Position numbers and translations under genes: made by a program
Shown: positions 1 to 11,544 of the stretch, one piece after another
Numbering within the stretch: position 1 is the first letter of the stretch
How the letters are laid out: each line of letters begins with the position of its first letter
Notes under the pieces: model-generated
Seen by the model: the letters and a program-made list of their open reading frames with translations, nothing else
What the model was told of the DNA's origin: nothing
Databases searched by the model: none
Source of the DNA: Allantophomopsis cytisporea
Taxonomy: Eukaryota; Ascomycota; Leotiomycetes; Phacidiales; Phacidiaceae
DNA: 64,000 nucleotides
Direction: 5' to 3'
NCBI GenBank assembly: GCA_024752435.1
Contig: CP103036.1
Coordinates: 1,488,001 to 1,552,000, forward strand

Positions 1-627
1 GAAAGTTGTCAGCAGGATTGAGGAGAGAAGGTTGAATGATGAGAAAGATGTGAGTGGGAAGGAGGGGAAGGGAGTTGAGACGCAGTTGATTGTGGGGATT
101 GAGGGCGATAACACGATGACTGGGCTTTCGAGAGGCTTGCAGGTGGTTTCATGGTAAGTCTCCTCCCACACAAGTCTCTGTTCTGTGTTTCCGTATATCT
201 GGAGTTACTTGGACACCTTTTGACAATACCCAGGACAATCGCGTCAGCCCCCTCCCATCCTGCCGCCCTCTGCGCCATGGAGCACGTTCTTGACGTCTCC
301 CCTTCCTTTCTAGCTCGACACGCAAAAGAGGGCGATATCGAGCGCTACATCATGGACTGGACGGGACCTGGCGTTTGGACAGACTGTGTGCTGGCCTGGT
401 TGAACTCTCACCGTCAAGAGGGAGACGATGTGCCGGTTGAAGATACGTTGCATGCACTCGAGGCCCCGAAGAAGGTTCATGATACGCTCGTACTTCCTAG
501 GACAGCGTTTGCGGTATTACAGGGCATGAAGGATGGCGTTGATGATGGAGTGCTTGTTAAGCATTATTTTGAGGGTATGTGGAAGGCTAAATGGAGTGGG
601 AAGTTATGGAAGAGCTTGTTTGGGTAG
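1..627 (+). CDS. GT32 (Och1-like) alpha-1,6-mannosyltransferase, 3' end only
   Basis: This is the C-terminal part of a glycosyltransferase of the Och1/Hoc1 (GT32) type. Such enzymes add mannose to N-glycan cores in the Golgi lumen using GDP-mannose. The gene enters from the left edge, so its start, membrane anchor and DXD motif are outside the window. Two exons are visible: 1-153 and 234-627, joined across an 80-nt intron (154-233, donor gtaagt, acceptor cccag), which splits a Trp codon. The spliced protein reads GLSRGLQVVSW, then TIASAPSHPAALC, then DWTGPGVWTDCVLAWL. This blend of a W-T-x-A-S-x-P-x-H-P segment and a T-G-P-x-x-x-T-D motif is what I recognise from fungal Och1-like proteins. 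Which paralogue it is cannot be told from the tail. Confidence 0.78.
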
Positions 628-1431
628 GAAAGGAGAGGGTGTAATGATAATGAATATGTAACAGTAATTGCTAGATCTTGATAGAGATCGAATTTAATGA
701 TGTTTATGGCAACATGCATTTTTCTCCTTCTCTATGTGAAAGTCTTCATAAAGTCAAACATGTTTTGGGTTTCATCAGTCATAGGAGTACGTACTGTTGA
801 GCTTACTTTCATGGAAGTTGATGTATCCTATGAATATACAATTGAGTACAATACAATACTCATCACCAACTGCACTCACACTATACTTATGATCAGACCC
901 ACACTTGAGTAACAGCGCGAGACGCCAAGAATATCATCCGCATACCAAGAGAACACAACGACCATGTCCAAGACGATGGAGATGAATTCGTAATTCTTTA
1001 TTGCAAGATCATTTTAATTTTCTTGGCGACTCTTGGCCGAGTAAGATGATTCCAGAATTTCCAAAGTGGCTCGGATGAGTAGTGGAGCTGGGAATTGAGG
1101 CTGTACTGCATAAATACTTTTGTAAAACGAATGGTAGATTAAGGGAAGAGGACTGCACTAATTGGCGTGTTTATTCGATGGTGTTGGTGGTCCAGAGACT
1201 CTGATTGCATTCTCGCACATGCTGACTCGCTACAGCAGAAGCGTGAAAAGGCTCATGACGTGCGCTTGCAGGGTTGATAGATGTCTTACAGTGAACAACT
1301 TCAACATTGCCGTACGAATTTCATAACCCCACCACAACACCATCTGACGCGCAATTCGACGGCTTTACCTCTCTCAACACAGCTGAGACTATCTCATCGT
1401 CAACCTCGTGTCACTCTCTGCGTTAGTCAAA
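628..1431. other. Intergenic, no gene seen
   Basis: About 800 bases between the mannosyltransferase stop and the DUF155 gene start. Only short unconvincing reading frames occur. It should hold the 3' UTR of the first gene and the promoter and 5' UTR of the second; no clear promoter element stands out. Confidence 0.6.
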
Positions 1432-3399
1432 ATGGCAACGCCTGCAGCTGTGGGCAAAAGAGGCCCATCAGTTCTGGTACGTATTTACACCTCAAACAAA
1501 AAAACGCCCTTACATCAAATATGCAACAAATGAGCCTATAATTCTGCTACACGGCTGTCTAATACTAATATCTGACTGCCTTCAGGTCACCGATTCCCGC
1601 GAACGTCCTGCTACGCAACGCAATGCCGCCCAGCGACCTACTCCCGCCATCCCAGGCAGCACGAACCGGAATCGTATGCCTACGCGCCTGATCTCCGTCG
1701 ACAACGTCCTGCAATACGCTTCCGAGATTCCGTCCGGTCAGGCTCGCGGTCCGCCTGGAAGACGCCCTCTACCTGCGGGTACGAGGAGGCAGAGTGCCGG
1801 GAATGCGCAGCAAGCTTTGGGAACGAGGATCGCGCAGCAGAACGTACCGGGCAGAAGTACAAAGGTTAGCGAGAAGTTGGTGTTGATTCCTGAAACGAAC
1901 GAGAAGGAAGATGGGGAGGAGGATGAGGAGGAGGGTAGAAGTGGTGGTGAGGAGGGACCGCCGAGAGATGAGGAGATGGATATTTTGAAGAGAAGGGGTG
2001 GCATTCGAGGGAAGAGTTATGCGGAACGCCTACCGAAAGCACGTAGAGCGGAGAAGCTGTCGAGGGTCACGGCTTATTGTACTGCACAGGCTTTCAGGAT
2101 GAAGGCTACGGCGACGTTTGTGAGGGAGAAGCATGGTGCGAAGACGAAGCTCTACGATGATTGCTTGTACACAGTCTATCATCTACCGCTTTTGCCTGGT
2201 AACGAGGGTTACAGGATACGCAGTTCGCCTGTTCTGAAGAGTCCGGGTGGTAAGGCAGTGCTGGATGAGGAGATTGAAAGGAGTGAGAACCGGGACTATC
2301 ACGAGGGCTACTTCGAGGATACGGACACGTACGGTGTGCGTGGAGGTGAAGAGTCGCCACAGCATGAAAGCGAGGAAGACAGGTCCAGACGTGAAGACGA
2401 AGCGCGTAGATCACGAGAGGAAGCGCGCCTTCTAGAGCAAGGTGCTCGTCCGGACTCGCCCAACCGCATCGCACCCGACGCTTCCACCTTTGCTGAGATG
2501 TACGTCTTCTCGTACGGCGTTGTGGTCTTCTGGAACTTTACGGAGCGTCAGGAGAAAGATATCCTCGCCGACCTCACCTTTTCGGAAATCAACACAGGCA
2601 CTGCGCTCGTGTCACGTCCACAGGATGAGAGCGATTTTGAGACAGAGGAGTTCCATTTCGAATATGATTCTTCTGTTGATCGGCCTAGAGTCTTTAATGA
2701 TATGATTACGCTGAGGTCCGGTGATCATATGATCAAACTCGCTATGAGCCATGCTATTGCGCAGAGTACTAAGTTGAGCTTCTTTGAAGAGCGCATGAAT
2801 GAGACGATGGGCGATGCAAAGGAGGTCCCGAAACGTCTGGCACTTACGGGTCAATTGGGAATGGGACGTAAGGAGGTCGTTAAGATCCTTGGTAGATTAT
2901 TCAAGAGTCGTGTAGACGTCAATCTTTGTAAGTTCCCTAGCAAACCACCTCCCCTTTACACTGCTAACTCGTTTCAGCATCCAACATCCTCGACGTACCT
3001 AATTTCTTCTGGGACTCGGAACCCACACTCCACCCCCTCTACTTTGCCATCCGCGAGTATCTTGAGATCACCCCTCGCATCAAGGTTCTTAATGAGCGCT
3101 GCCGCGTCTTCCTCGACCTTGCGGAAATGCTTTCCGACTCTATTGCCGATACGAAGATGAGTAATATCACGTGGATTGTGATTGTCTTGATTGTTATCAG
3201 TATTGCTGTCACCGTCAGCGAGGTTGGCTTGCGGTTCGGGATGCTGACTAGAGAGGCTCACAAGGACCAAGCTGTGGGGCTAGTCAAGGAGGTGGGGAGA
3301 GCAGTTTGGAATGAGAGTTTGGTGAGGGCTGGTGGAGAAGGGGAGTTGGTGGAGATGTGTAAGGGGATTGGGATGGGCTTTTTGGGAAAGGAACTGTAG
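1432..3399 (+). CDS. DUF155 / Rmd1-Rmd8 family membrane protein
   Basis: Three exons (1432-1476, 1586-2927, 2978-3399) give 602 residues. The DUF155 family includes yeast Rmd1 and Rmd8, linked by mutant phenotype to sporulation, and the human mitochondrial RMND1; the biochemical role is unsettled. The N-terminal third is low-complexity, with an acidic Glu/Asp-rich stretch near residues 105-130. The conserved part begins at FSYGVVVFWNFTERQE and continues through FNDMITLRSGDHMIKLAMSH, the segment I most associate with the family. Near the C terminus a hydrophobic helix (ITWIVIVLIVISIAVTV) predicts one membrane anchor. The start at 1432 adds a short first exon (15 codons) whose splice is in phase; a later in-frame Met at 1677 is possible, but the reading frame is open before it. 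Length is close to yeast Rmd8. Family assignment is firm, organelle location is not. Confidence 0.85.
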
Positions 3400-4289
3400 G
3401 TTTCTTAGACCACAAGTTATGAAGAGGGAGAGATTGAGTCTTCGACATTGTTTATGTCTTGTATGTCTTGTTTGATTAAGCGCGCATGGCAATGGCGTTG
3501 ATATGGGTGTTTGGCGTGGCGTTTGTGTAGGTGTGCATTTTGCGCTTGTTTTGCGTATAGCTGTGGATAGGGGATTAGGTACATAACAACTTTTCATTGT
3601 AGACTCTTCACACTTGCAATCTAGGAATTTTTTACGCATTTCAGATACAACTCTTCGCTCGCCATGCGATGTTGGGGCTGCAGCGTCAGGGTGTCTGTTC
3701 ACTTAACGGCTCATATAATGCTTGATCTAGTACAAATTCTGGCTCAAGAGTGCCTAGATGGCCAGTTCTAGAGCGGGACCAAGTAAGAGTATGGCATTGT
3801 GTGCCCTTTCGGAATATCGCTATTGGGCTATGGATCGGGATCCATTGTCTGCTCTTGCCTCTAAGCGACAACCACCAGCAAAGTTCAGATTGAGTATGCC
3901 CCAGACTTTGTATAGTAATTAGTGCAGTTCCTCCTAACCTTCAGGCCATTCATAGGATCAAGTTGTACTCGAAAGTGGTGTCAGTGTCGTTGTTTGCTTT
4001 CTTTTGAGGCTGAGATGTTCCAGTCCTTCGGAGTGAGTGTCGCCCATTGGGTTCTTGGCTTCTTGAACGTATAACCTTGCTAGAATGCTTGAAAGGGGTA
4101 CATGTGGACTCCATGGGGCAACCACGTACACACGTCCTTTTTTCTGGATGGAGTTGAAATTATCTCATCGAAGCTATGGATTCATCATCCTTGACCTTTG
4201 GTATAGGGGTCTGCAAGACCCTAGATTATCCCAGCATCTTGGAATTCACATTTCCCTAAAAAAAATTGGAATTGATATTGGGCTTTAAC
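3400..4289. other. Intergenic, no gene seen
   Basis: No convincing coding sequence on either strand. The reverse-strand frame at 3280-3702 overlaps the tail of the DUF155 gene and has no recognisable feature. Confidence 0.55.
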
Positions 4290-4787
4290 ATGCTTTCCAA
4301 CACTCTTCTATACGCTGTTACTGGCTCTTGGGCTCTTGAAGCGAGAGCTATCACTACTTTAAAGCCCACGGCTGTATACAAGATTATCACCACTACATCC
4401 ACTGGTACCTACGTCTCACTCTACACCACCAAATCACATCAAACTTGCTCCACTGCATACCTGGATGGGAGAATTGGCCTTCACAATGGAGGGCATATTG
4501 AATGCGGATATGCTTACGAGACAGATTATACTCCTTAGTATGACCCATCCTGTTCCTATCTGCCCCTTCCTGTCCTTGTGCTTTCTATTTTCGTCTCCCC
4601 TAACACTATTCTCTCTCATATCGATTACTTGGATTTTTTGCTGGCGCTTCATAGTACCCTGACTAGCACCTACTATAAGACTAGTACGGTTACTGCGTGA
4701 GTCTCCACCTACAAATCCCTTCTTGATAACTATCTAATATCTGCTAGATTTAGTAGGACTGTTTTCCGTAGGGACTTTGAGGTTTAG
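4290..4787 (+). CDS. Possible small Thr-rich secreted protein
   Basis: No family is recognised. A model with three exons (4290-4537, 4655-4696, 4748-4787) gives 109 residues. Both junctions keep the frame: the first removes an apparent stop with donor gtatga and acceptor catag, and the second uses a strong gtgagt donor, a tctaat branch-like site and a ctgctag acceptor. The N terminus (MLSNTLLYAVTGSWALEARA) resembles a short signal peptide. The rest is rich in Thr, Ser and Tyr, with only two Cys. The size and make-up recall small secreted fungal proteins. The first intron (117 nt) is longer than most in the window, and the locus lies in AT-rich DNA, so a chance arrangement or a decaying gene is a real alternative. 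Confidence 0.35.
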
Positions 4788-5843
4788 ATCATAACCACTA
4801 TGCCAGATAATTTCAAGTCATGTTATAGGGAACATCTTTGGGCGACGGTTGGGAGTTGAAAGTTTTTCTTTTTCTTTGTGTAGCATTTTTGGTGAACAGA
4901 CTATACCTGGATGTCTTTAAATTTGGGACCAATCTGCTCTTTCAAGGTGTAATACTCTTGATAAGTAATCAGAATGTTGCATATTTGACTTGAGTGAATA
5001 CACTGGCTCGAGATGACTTGAGCTGTTCTCCCTGTCATTAACATTACTTTTACCGTTATATCATCGTATCCATAATAATTTTGAGTTATTTGCAACTTTT
5101 TTATATGTTGGTTTTACGGTGGAAAGCATTTATCATGAATGTCTCCACTAACTTGCTACGCGGCTCCAGTCCCCTACCGAGATCATGATTAGTTGTAGAA
5201 TAAATTTGTATTATTGATATTTAAATTTTTAAAGCATAATTCATATAGAGTTCTATTGAGAAAACCCAAGTAAAAAGAATGAGTATGTTTGTAATGGCTT
5301 TCCGTATGCAACGAGTCGAGGAAATAATGAATTCAGTCTCGTTAAGTAAACGCATACAGTAGGTCCTCATTCTGTGCAGCCCTACCAACAAGATTTATCA
5401 AACCCGAAAAGAAAACGAAAAATATCAAAAACATAGAAAAAACAATACAATACTAGAGATCTGATGTTCGTTTCATGTTTCCCGAGTCTCGACACATAGA
5501 ACATCCTGAAAAATTGAAGTGAGATACTCGATGCACTTAGATTCAGGTCAAATTATAAGTCAGGTGACTGACCGTAACTGGCAACTTTGCCATCTAGGTA
5601 TTAGTTGCTGTTTTTACGCCTTGATACATTGGTATCCTTCAACTTAGGCAACTTCTCCAATTTTGGTAATTTCCCCGCAAAATGGCAAGCAGGTCATTTA
5701 TTATCACGAATTATCAGCACTTTGTATATAAAGAAGTAACTGTAGCTTCGTAGACCAAATTAATCACTTTCTTGTTCTCTTCAGTCTTTTACCGAGTGAA
5801 CTCTCCATTCAATATTCTTAATATACAGGATTTATTTAGCTAG
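4788..5843. other. AT-rich intergenic stretch
   Basis: About 1 kb that looks AT-rich by eye, with no coding signal. It should contain the promoter of the Dabb-GFA gene. Confidence 0.55.
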
Positions 5844-6801
5844 ATGACACGCGTGACCATGAGTGACACTATCACGCACATAGTACTATTTAAGTACAAA
5901 CCAGATATATCATGGGCAACATTCGAGGCGCATTTTGAGCAGTTCATGGCTTTGAAGACAAACTGTATAAGTCCAAGAACAGGGAAGCCGTTAATTAAGA
6001 GCATGAAAGCAGGTACGCAAGAAGTTTGTTTTATGACGGACACATGCTGATTGCCATGCTACCGCAGGGAAGAACAGATCATGGGAGCCCTATAGCAAAG
6101 GCATGACGCATGGATTTGTTCTTGAGTTCGAGAGCCAAGATGAGTTGGATTACTACATCACAACAGATCCGGTTCACGTGCAATTTTCCAAGGATGCCGG
6201 ACCCCTAATGCAAGTAGTTTTTTTATTCCGATTTGCGAATAATCAACTGACTATCACAGTGATGATTCTGTGGTCATTGATATCCGTGATGGTGTGCTGT
6301 TTGGGCCGCCAGCGAAGAAGCCGCTGGGTGCAAATGAGTACGAGGGATCATGCCACTGCAAATCGATAACCTGGACCGCGAAACTTGATGTTGCTGAACA
6401 CGTGCTGTGTCATTGTAGCACTTGCCAGCAACTTGGAGGTGGACCATATAGTTGTAACCAGATCATACCAAAAGAAGACTTGAAGATCGTGAGTGGTACA
6501 CCAAAGGTGTACAGCTACATCGGCGCATCTGGTATGTACCTGCCAAGAATTTTGTATGCGATTGCAGAGTCCTGGTGAAAATGCTAATAGAGAATCAGGA
6601 AAATCTGTCCAGTGCTTTCACTGTGGTAATTGCACCTCGCATATTTACCATCATCAGGCTGTGATGCCTGATAAAGTTATTGTGCGAACGTTGCTGTTGA
6701 AAGGTGGAAATCAGATGCCAGCGACTGGGGAGATCTTCAAGGAGGGCAAACTAAGCTGGGTGAAGGAGTTACAAGAAAGCTTGACGAATGGAACATCGTA
6801 G
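5844..6801 (+). CDS. Dabb (stress-responsive A/B barrel) - GFA domain fusion protein
   Basis: Four exons (5844-6012, 6068-6209, 6260-6531, 6599-6801) give 261 residues. Residues about 6-115 form a Dabb domain (ITHIVLFKYKPDISWATFEA, then THGFVLEFESQDELDYY), a small dimeric alpha-beta barrel. Residues about 130-250 form a GFA domain, the zinc fold of glutathione-dependent formaldehyde-activating enzymes and CENP-V. Its expected cysteines are present: C135-x-C137, C154-x-C156-x2-C159 and C203-x2-C206. Most GFA proteins have no proven substrate, so formaldehyde chemistry should not be assumed. The second intron appears to be GC-AG: only a gcaagt donor at 6210 keeps both domains in frame (ending AT, then T, for Ile). 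The third intron has a tgctaat branch site. The start could also be the Met at 5859. The gene converges on the DUF4246 gene. Both domain calls are strong; the partnership is unusual. Confidence 0.82.
6210..6259 (+). other. Predicted GC-AG intron in the Dabb-GFA gene
   Basis: The donor is gcaagt, the usual form of the minor GC-AG class, and the acceptor is atcacag. Using the neighbouring gtagtt as donor breaks the frame between the two domains, while the GC donor gives a smooth PLIDDSVVIDIRDG junction. Confidence 0.65.
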
Positions 6802-7220
6802 CTCAAGTATATAGCGACTTAGATTAGCTGACAATTCACGCTACGTTAATATAGGTGCGGAGGTTTTCCAAGGTATCCAGTATTATCATTTTGTAACCTT
6901 CAAGAGATCATAAAGTCTATCACAAAATTTCCTCTAACTTTTGTCACATCAATACACCATGGATTTTTTTTCAACTCTCTTCATGTCTTTTGGGTCTACC
7001 TCCTGTGGTTGGTTCAGCCTAATCTCAGCAGATAACGCTCATACATTTTGGTAGAAAGCAATATTTGATCAACATCATCAAGTACAACGAATCTTCTGAG
7101 AAAGTCCATCAACATCGTCTTTGATGAGGAGACTATAGAAACAGGTGAGCAAAAATGTATTTATTTGCACTATCTCCCACCAGCCTTCAGACTAATGTCT
7201 AATGTAAGATGTTGGCCTAT
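6802..7220. other. Convergent intergenic stretch
   Basis: The 3' ends of the Dabb-GFA gene (plus strand) and the DUF4246 gene (minus strand) face each other here. No gene is seen. Confidence 0.6.
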
Positions 7221-9224
7221 CTAATGCTCACATAGATTGAATTCCAGACCCTCAAGACTGAAATTGGCGTCACTGTTGAACATTGTTCTCTCCTTCATCA
7301 GATTTCCTCTGTTTGCTTTCGCTTCTTCCATACTAAACGGAAATCCATTCACACGCTCAACGACCATATCCAATATCTCAGTCGGCAGCTTGGCAAAGAT
7401 TCCCTTCCGATCTTTTGCCATAGCCTCACTCCACCAATCCGCCCTCTGGCATGGTATGTTCTTTGTTGAAGCCACTCTACGATTTGGGTCGATTAAGAAC
7501 AGCGCCAGAATTTTGCGATGCCCCGATTTCGACTTATCAGCAAGGGAGAAAGGCTCCACTCGGTGTTGCAAGGTATTTGGAAAAGACAGGAGGCGGCCTT
7601 GACGGGTGTCAACAGATCCGAGCTCCTGCATTGCGTGGTTCTCATGAAGATCGAAAACCTGATCAACAAATTCGTGGCGATCTTGTGCGTAGCTGAAACC
7701 ATTAAAAAAGTGTGTGTCGCCACATTGGCGGAAGGACAGGGCAGAAGGTGTGATATTGTTTGAGGAATAGTAGTAGAGAGACGTAGCAACAATTCTTTCG
7801 TTGAGTGCACCTTCTACGTGCCAGCTTCCTCCTTCATAGGAGGGTTTATCCGGCGTTAATTCAATATTAGCTAGCTTGACAATGATTTGCAATCCTCGAT
7901 CTGCATATTTAGAAGCAAGATCCATGGTCCACTCTGGCTTGAGCTCGTTGGTTTCTGGGGAGTAAAATTCTGAGTAAGATTCCGTTCCATCTGAGTCCAT
8001 TCTCGTGAACCGGTCCGAGAACAAAATTGGTTCCGGCTGCTTGACTATAGTTCTGGTGTCTTTCCACTGCGGTACCCTCTCCATATGCTCAATTTCTGAT
8101 TCACCTTGTAGCCTATCGTCTTCATCATCGTCTTCGTCGCTGTAGTCTTGATCTTCGTCATCAAATCTTAAGTATTCTATATCCTCGTAGGGGATTCTTG
8201 GAAGCCAAGTTAGATAACCTGAGATCAGTGGTGTTAATGCTTGATTCCATAGCGGAATTGAGCAGCGAATAAAATCCTCAATTACATGGTACAAATCTTC
8301 ATGCTTTTCAGGGTGGAGGTTATTGATATAACTTGTGATCCTTTGTAGCGTTAGTAACCGTCTTGGACCTATGATCTATGACAAACTACTTACTTGACTT
8401 GTTCTCCAGAAATATTGACTTCACAAGGAAGCCATTGAAAGTTTTTACTGTATCTGGAGTCTGTATATTCAGGTTTATCTGATTCCTGTCCTTCGCCACA
8501 TCTTTCGATACAGTCATGTAAACCTACTGTTTCCCCTTCCGGTAGTATTCGTGTCTTGGAGTAAACCAGGGGGAAGAGAGAAGGGTGCACAAGATTTAGC
8601 ACTTTTCCATCGGATCCAGGATGCCAGTCTTTAAGACCCTAGATATAATATTAGCGCTGCTTGATATGTGATTGATGTAGCTAGCTCTTGTGGCTACTGA
8701 CTTCAGGAATATTTTCCAAAGGTTTAGCAGCGTTGACCAAAGCCCGACGAAGCTTCTCCGAGACGATAGTATCAGACTTCACTACATCTGCATCGAAGGC
8801 TGTCACCAAACCGGTCTGTTCAGAGATCGTGGCTTTGTGTTGCAATTCATCAATGCAGAAAGCGAACATCTTCTTTGTGAAATCTTGAGGTAATGCGAGA
8901 ACCTCAGGTAACGTGAAATCCTGAACTGGTGGGATCACGGTCTCACTTTTCCACTTTTCAACAATGACTTTATCAAAAACCTACCAAAGTTAGTTTTATC
9001 TTTGGGGAGTCAAAGAGTAAATTACCTTTTTTGTCCAATCTGGCTTGTCTGTCACAGCGTTCATGAATCTCATCATTCGAATCTCTCGGAGAGTAAACAA
9101 AATCCCACTACATGATTCAGTTAAGGAGGGATTAGAATTACGATAACACTGACCTGAGACAGCCATCTCGGACATCATCAACGCTCAACGCGGTCGGCAG
9201 TAAGTCTCCTTGGTTCGAAGACAT
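7221..9224 (-). CDS. DUF4246 family protein
   Basis: Five exons (9154-9224, 9026-9107, 8702-8980, 8394-8638, 7221-8340) give 598 residues with every junction in phase. DUF4246 is a fungal family of unknown function; I believe it falls with cupin or 2-oxoglutarate-oxygenase-like double-stranded beta-helix proteins, though I could not check. Family marks are DWHPGSDGKVLNLVHPSLFP, then SYINNLHPEKHEDLY, then EGGSWHVEGALNERIVATSL. A His-x-Glu (about H400, E402) and a later His in LQHRVEPF (about H485), followed by a conserved Arg in SGHRKILALFL, would suit a metal and co-substrate site. Residues about 286-301 form a strongly acidic insert (DDEDQDYSDEDDDEDD). The length is usual for the family. A single large 3' exon carries the presumed catalytic part. 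Family call is strong; the enzymatic role is inference. Confidence 0.88.
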
Positions 9225-10511
9225 GTTGTAATGATTGGCGATCAAATTCAAATGTATCACCTTGTATACGGACCATATATGTGCTTATATATTTCGGGGC
9301 ATAGACAGAAGTGCTCAGGAACCAGGCACCGGATGTGGAGAACTAACTAAGGTTAAATTAAAGCATCCTGTAGAGGCATAGCAACTAGTCATACATAAGG
9401 CTGAAGATGTCTCGAGGGGCCAAATTTTGCGAATCTTCCACTACTTGATAAGGTAAGGCTGAGCATTATGTGGTAGGCAGCAATGCCATTAGTTTGAACA
9501 CCATCGTGAGTCAGCTTTTCCCCTGGCGTAATTCCATCGCTCCGACGTTTTGATGGTGTAATGATCTGTGCTTGAAAGATAGTGCTGCAGCCGCCGTAAA
9601 AATGTTAGTACACGTCACTTACTCTTGATATTTTAATCCTTCAACAATGAATAGTGCAAGGCAGAAAACCTCGATCTAGAACAATATGCCCATAAGAAGA
9701 AGAAAAAAAAGCTAATTCGAAAGAAAATATCCAAATATAGAATCAAGCCATCTATCACGTGATGAATATACTAAAATTCTTAGTCATCTTGATACCATTA
9801 CCTAGGTTCCCTAGCGATACGGCAGTGCTAAAATACCAGCAATATTCGCAACGGTAAGTAACATTTCCGCCTTAAGTCGAGGACCAAAGATTGAATAATA
9901 TGAAGAAATCGAAGGAGAATAGAAAAGTTTAAATAGGAAGAATCGCCGTTGAGAAAGTAAGGATATTTCGTCTAGTGATAATCATGCCACTTATCCATTT
10001 TCAAGTGATGATAGCCTGCTTAGGGTCAAGTTCTCGTTCTTCATGGTTTTTAAGCTTACACTAAGAGCAACTCTTTTCAAAGCGAACAGACTTATAAGGC
10101 ACTGCCCTTAAACGCAAGAGCTTCAAATAAGCGCTCTACTCTTATCTCTCCGCAATCAAACACAACCCAAGATAAAACGACAATGGTGGTAGTTTTTCAA
10201 GTCCTATTCTAGCTAGGTAGTGTTGTTGAGACTGTGGTAAATAATTAGACGCGCGCTTTATTGGCGCTAGGCTCCGAAATGGTTTAGTTTATGCGAACTG
10301 CCGGCATTAAGGTACCTGATCTATCTCTCACATTTATGACTATCAACTAAAGATACTTGATAGATTACCGCATCGTAATTTTATCCTCAGGAGCATGATC
10401 AAACTCAAGGCGAATCAGATTGCAATAGAAGCGACCTGAATCGTATTTCGTACTTCTCCGCAATTCCCTCTACTTTGTGAAAGCTCTCAGAATAACGACG
10501 ACTCTGAACCG
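9225..10511. other. AT-rich divergent intergenic stretch
   Basis: About 1.3 kb between the divergent DUF4246 and nucleotidyltransferase-like genes. It looks AT-rich and has no recognisable coding sequence. It must carry promoters for both genes. Confidence 0.55.
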
Positions 10512-11544
10512 ATGATGGTATCCACATCAGACGCACCAGAAGCAGTTCTCGTCTCTGAAGCTCATAACCTGCCTCTATCGGATTTGGGTCTGGCGGTTGA
10601 GAGCCATGATAATGTTACGACTAAAGTTCTTCCAATTGGGGACTTCGATCACCTGGCCACAGCAGAGCTGGTGCCAGCAGCTGATAATATCGCAACGCCG
10701 AGCCCTGAAGTTTCGGTTGAAGATTGTCTACTCTATGGGTTTCCTGATGACACGATTCCCGATGATGGGAATGGAGTTCAAGAAATGCTGAAAATCGCCT
10801 CTATTCTTGAGGCTGCTGGGATTACTTGTTGTATGATGGGTAGCTCGGCGCTGATTTACTTTGGCGCACGCAGAATGCGTGGGGTAAGTACTGTTTGCGA
10901 GTGCATTGCGCGCCGTTATGCTAATATTTTTCTAGGATTGGCAGATCTGCGTACCCACAGATCGTCTCAGAAATTCAGCACTTCTTTTGAGCTCTAGTCC
11001 TCATGATGCTGACTATATGGTATCTAAGTCACCTCCCATAAAACATCCCGGATCGCTTCGACACACATATCCTCGGTTCAAACGCAAGGGTGTTTTACTC
11101 TGGTTCTTGCTTGCTCCGTCGGAAGATTATCACATTGAGTGCTCACCGCCAAATCTGGAAAGGAGCTTGATGGGGCTGCCGTTTCCAAAGCTCGAGGTTT
11201 ACGCTCAAAGCTTGGTGGACATCGGTAATGCAGTGGATCTTTGTGATCTAATAGATGGGATGAATCTCTCGGAGGAATGGGGTAGTCAGTATCTTAACCT
11301 TGAGGGCACGACTGACGTCGAATGGGCTGAGAGGAGGAATGTCCGTATTAGAGCTTCCTTACGGGATGACGAAATTCCATATTTCATGGAAGTGGATGAG
11401 ACAGCAATTGAGAAGAGAGCATTCTGGGAGTCAAGAGTCAGAAAGAAGGAACATCGTCTTGGCAGGAAATATCCCAAGGAGCAGTATGCCACTCGGTTTA
11501 GAACACATAAATCCGGCGATCCAAGATTGACAGGAAGGTCATAA
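10512..11544 (+). CDS. Nucleotidyltransferase-fold protein, probably weakened active site
   Basis: Two exons (10512-10883, 10936-11544) joined by a 52-nt intron give 326 residues. It resembles a fungus-specific group of uncharacterised proteins with the nucleotidyltransferase fold. The N-terminal 80 residues are variable. The fold core begins with LEAAGITCCMMGSSALIYFG and continues across the splice into RGDWQICVPTDRL. Active members of this fold carry a Gly-Ser/Gly helix start followed by Asp-x-Asp/Glu; here the triplet is Asp-Trp-Gln (about residues 125-127), so one metal-binding carboxylate seems absent. A possible third acid lies in DYHIECSPP. The C terminus is rich in Arg and Lys. An alternative acceptor nine bases downstream would delete DWQ altogether but is a poorer fit. 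A second nucleotidyltransferase-like gene follows 665 bases downstream on the same strand. Substrate is unknown. Confidence 0.65.

Noticed and set aside
1281..1541. Separate small gene upstream of the DUF155 protein
   Set aside because: The first exon and intron of the DUF155 gene explain this segment better, in another frame.
4788..5843. Repeat-induced point mutation (RIP) island
   Set aside because: The stretch looks AT-rich, but dinucleotide ratios could not be computed and no repeated parent sequence is visible; a RIP index would be needed.
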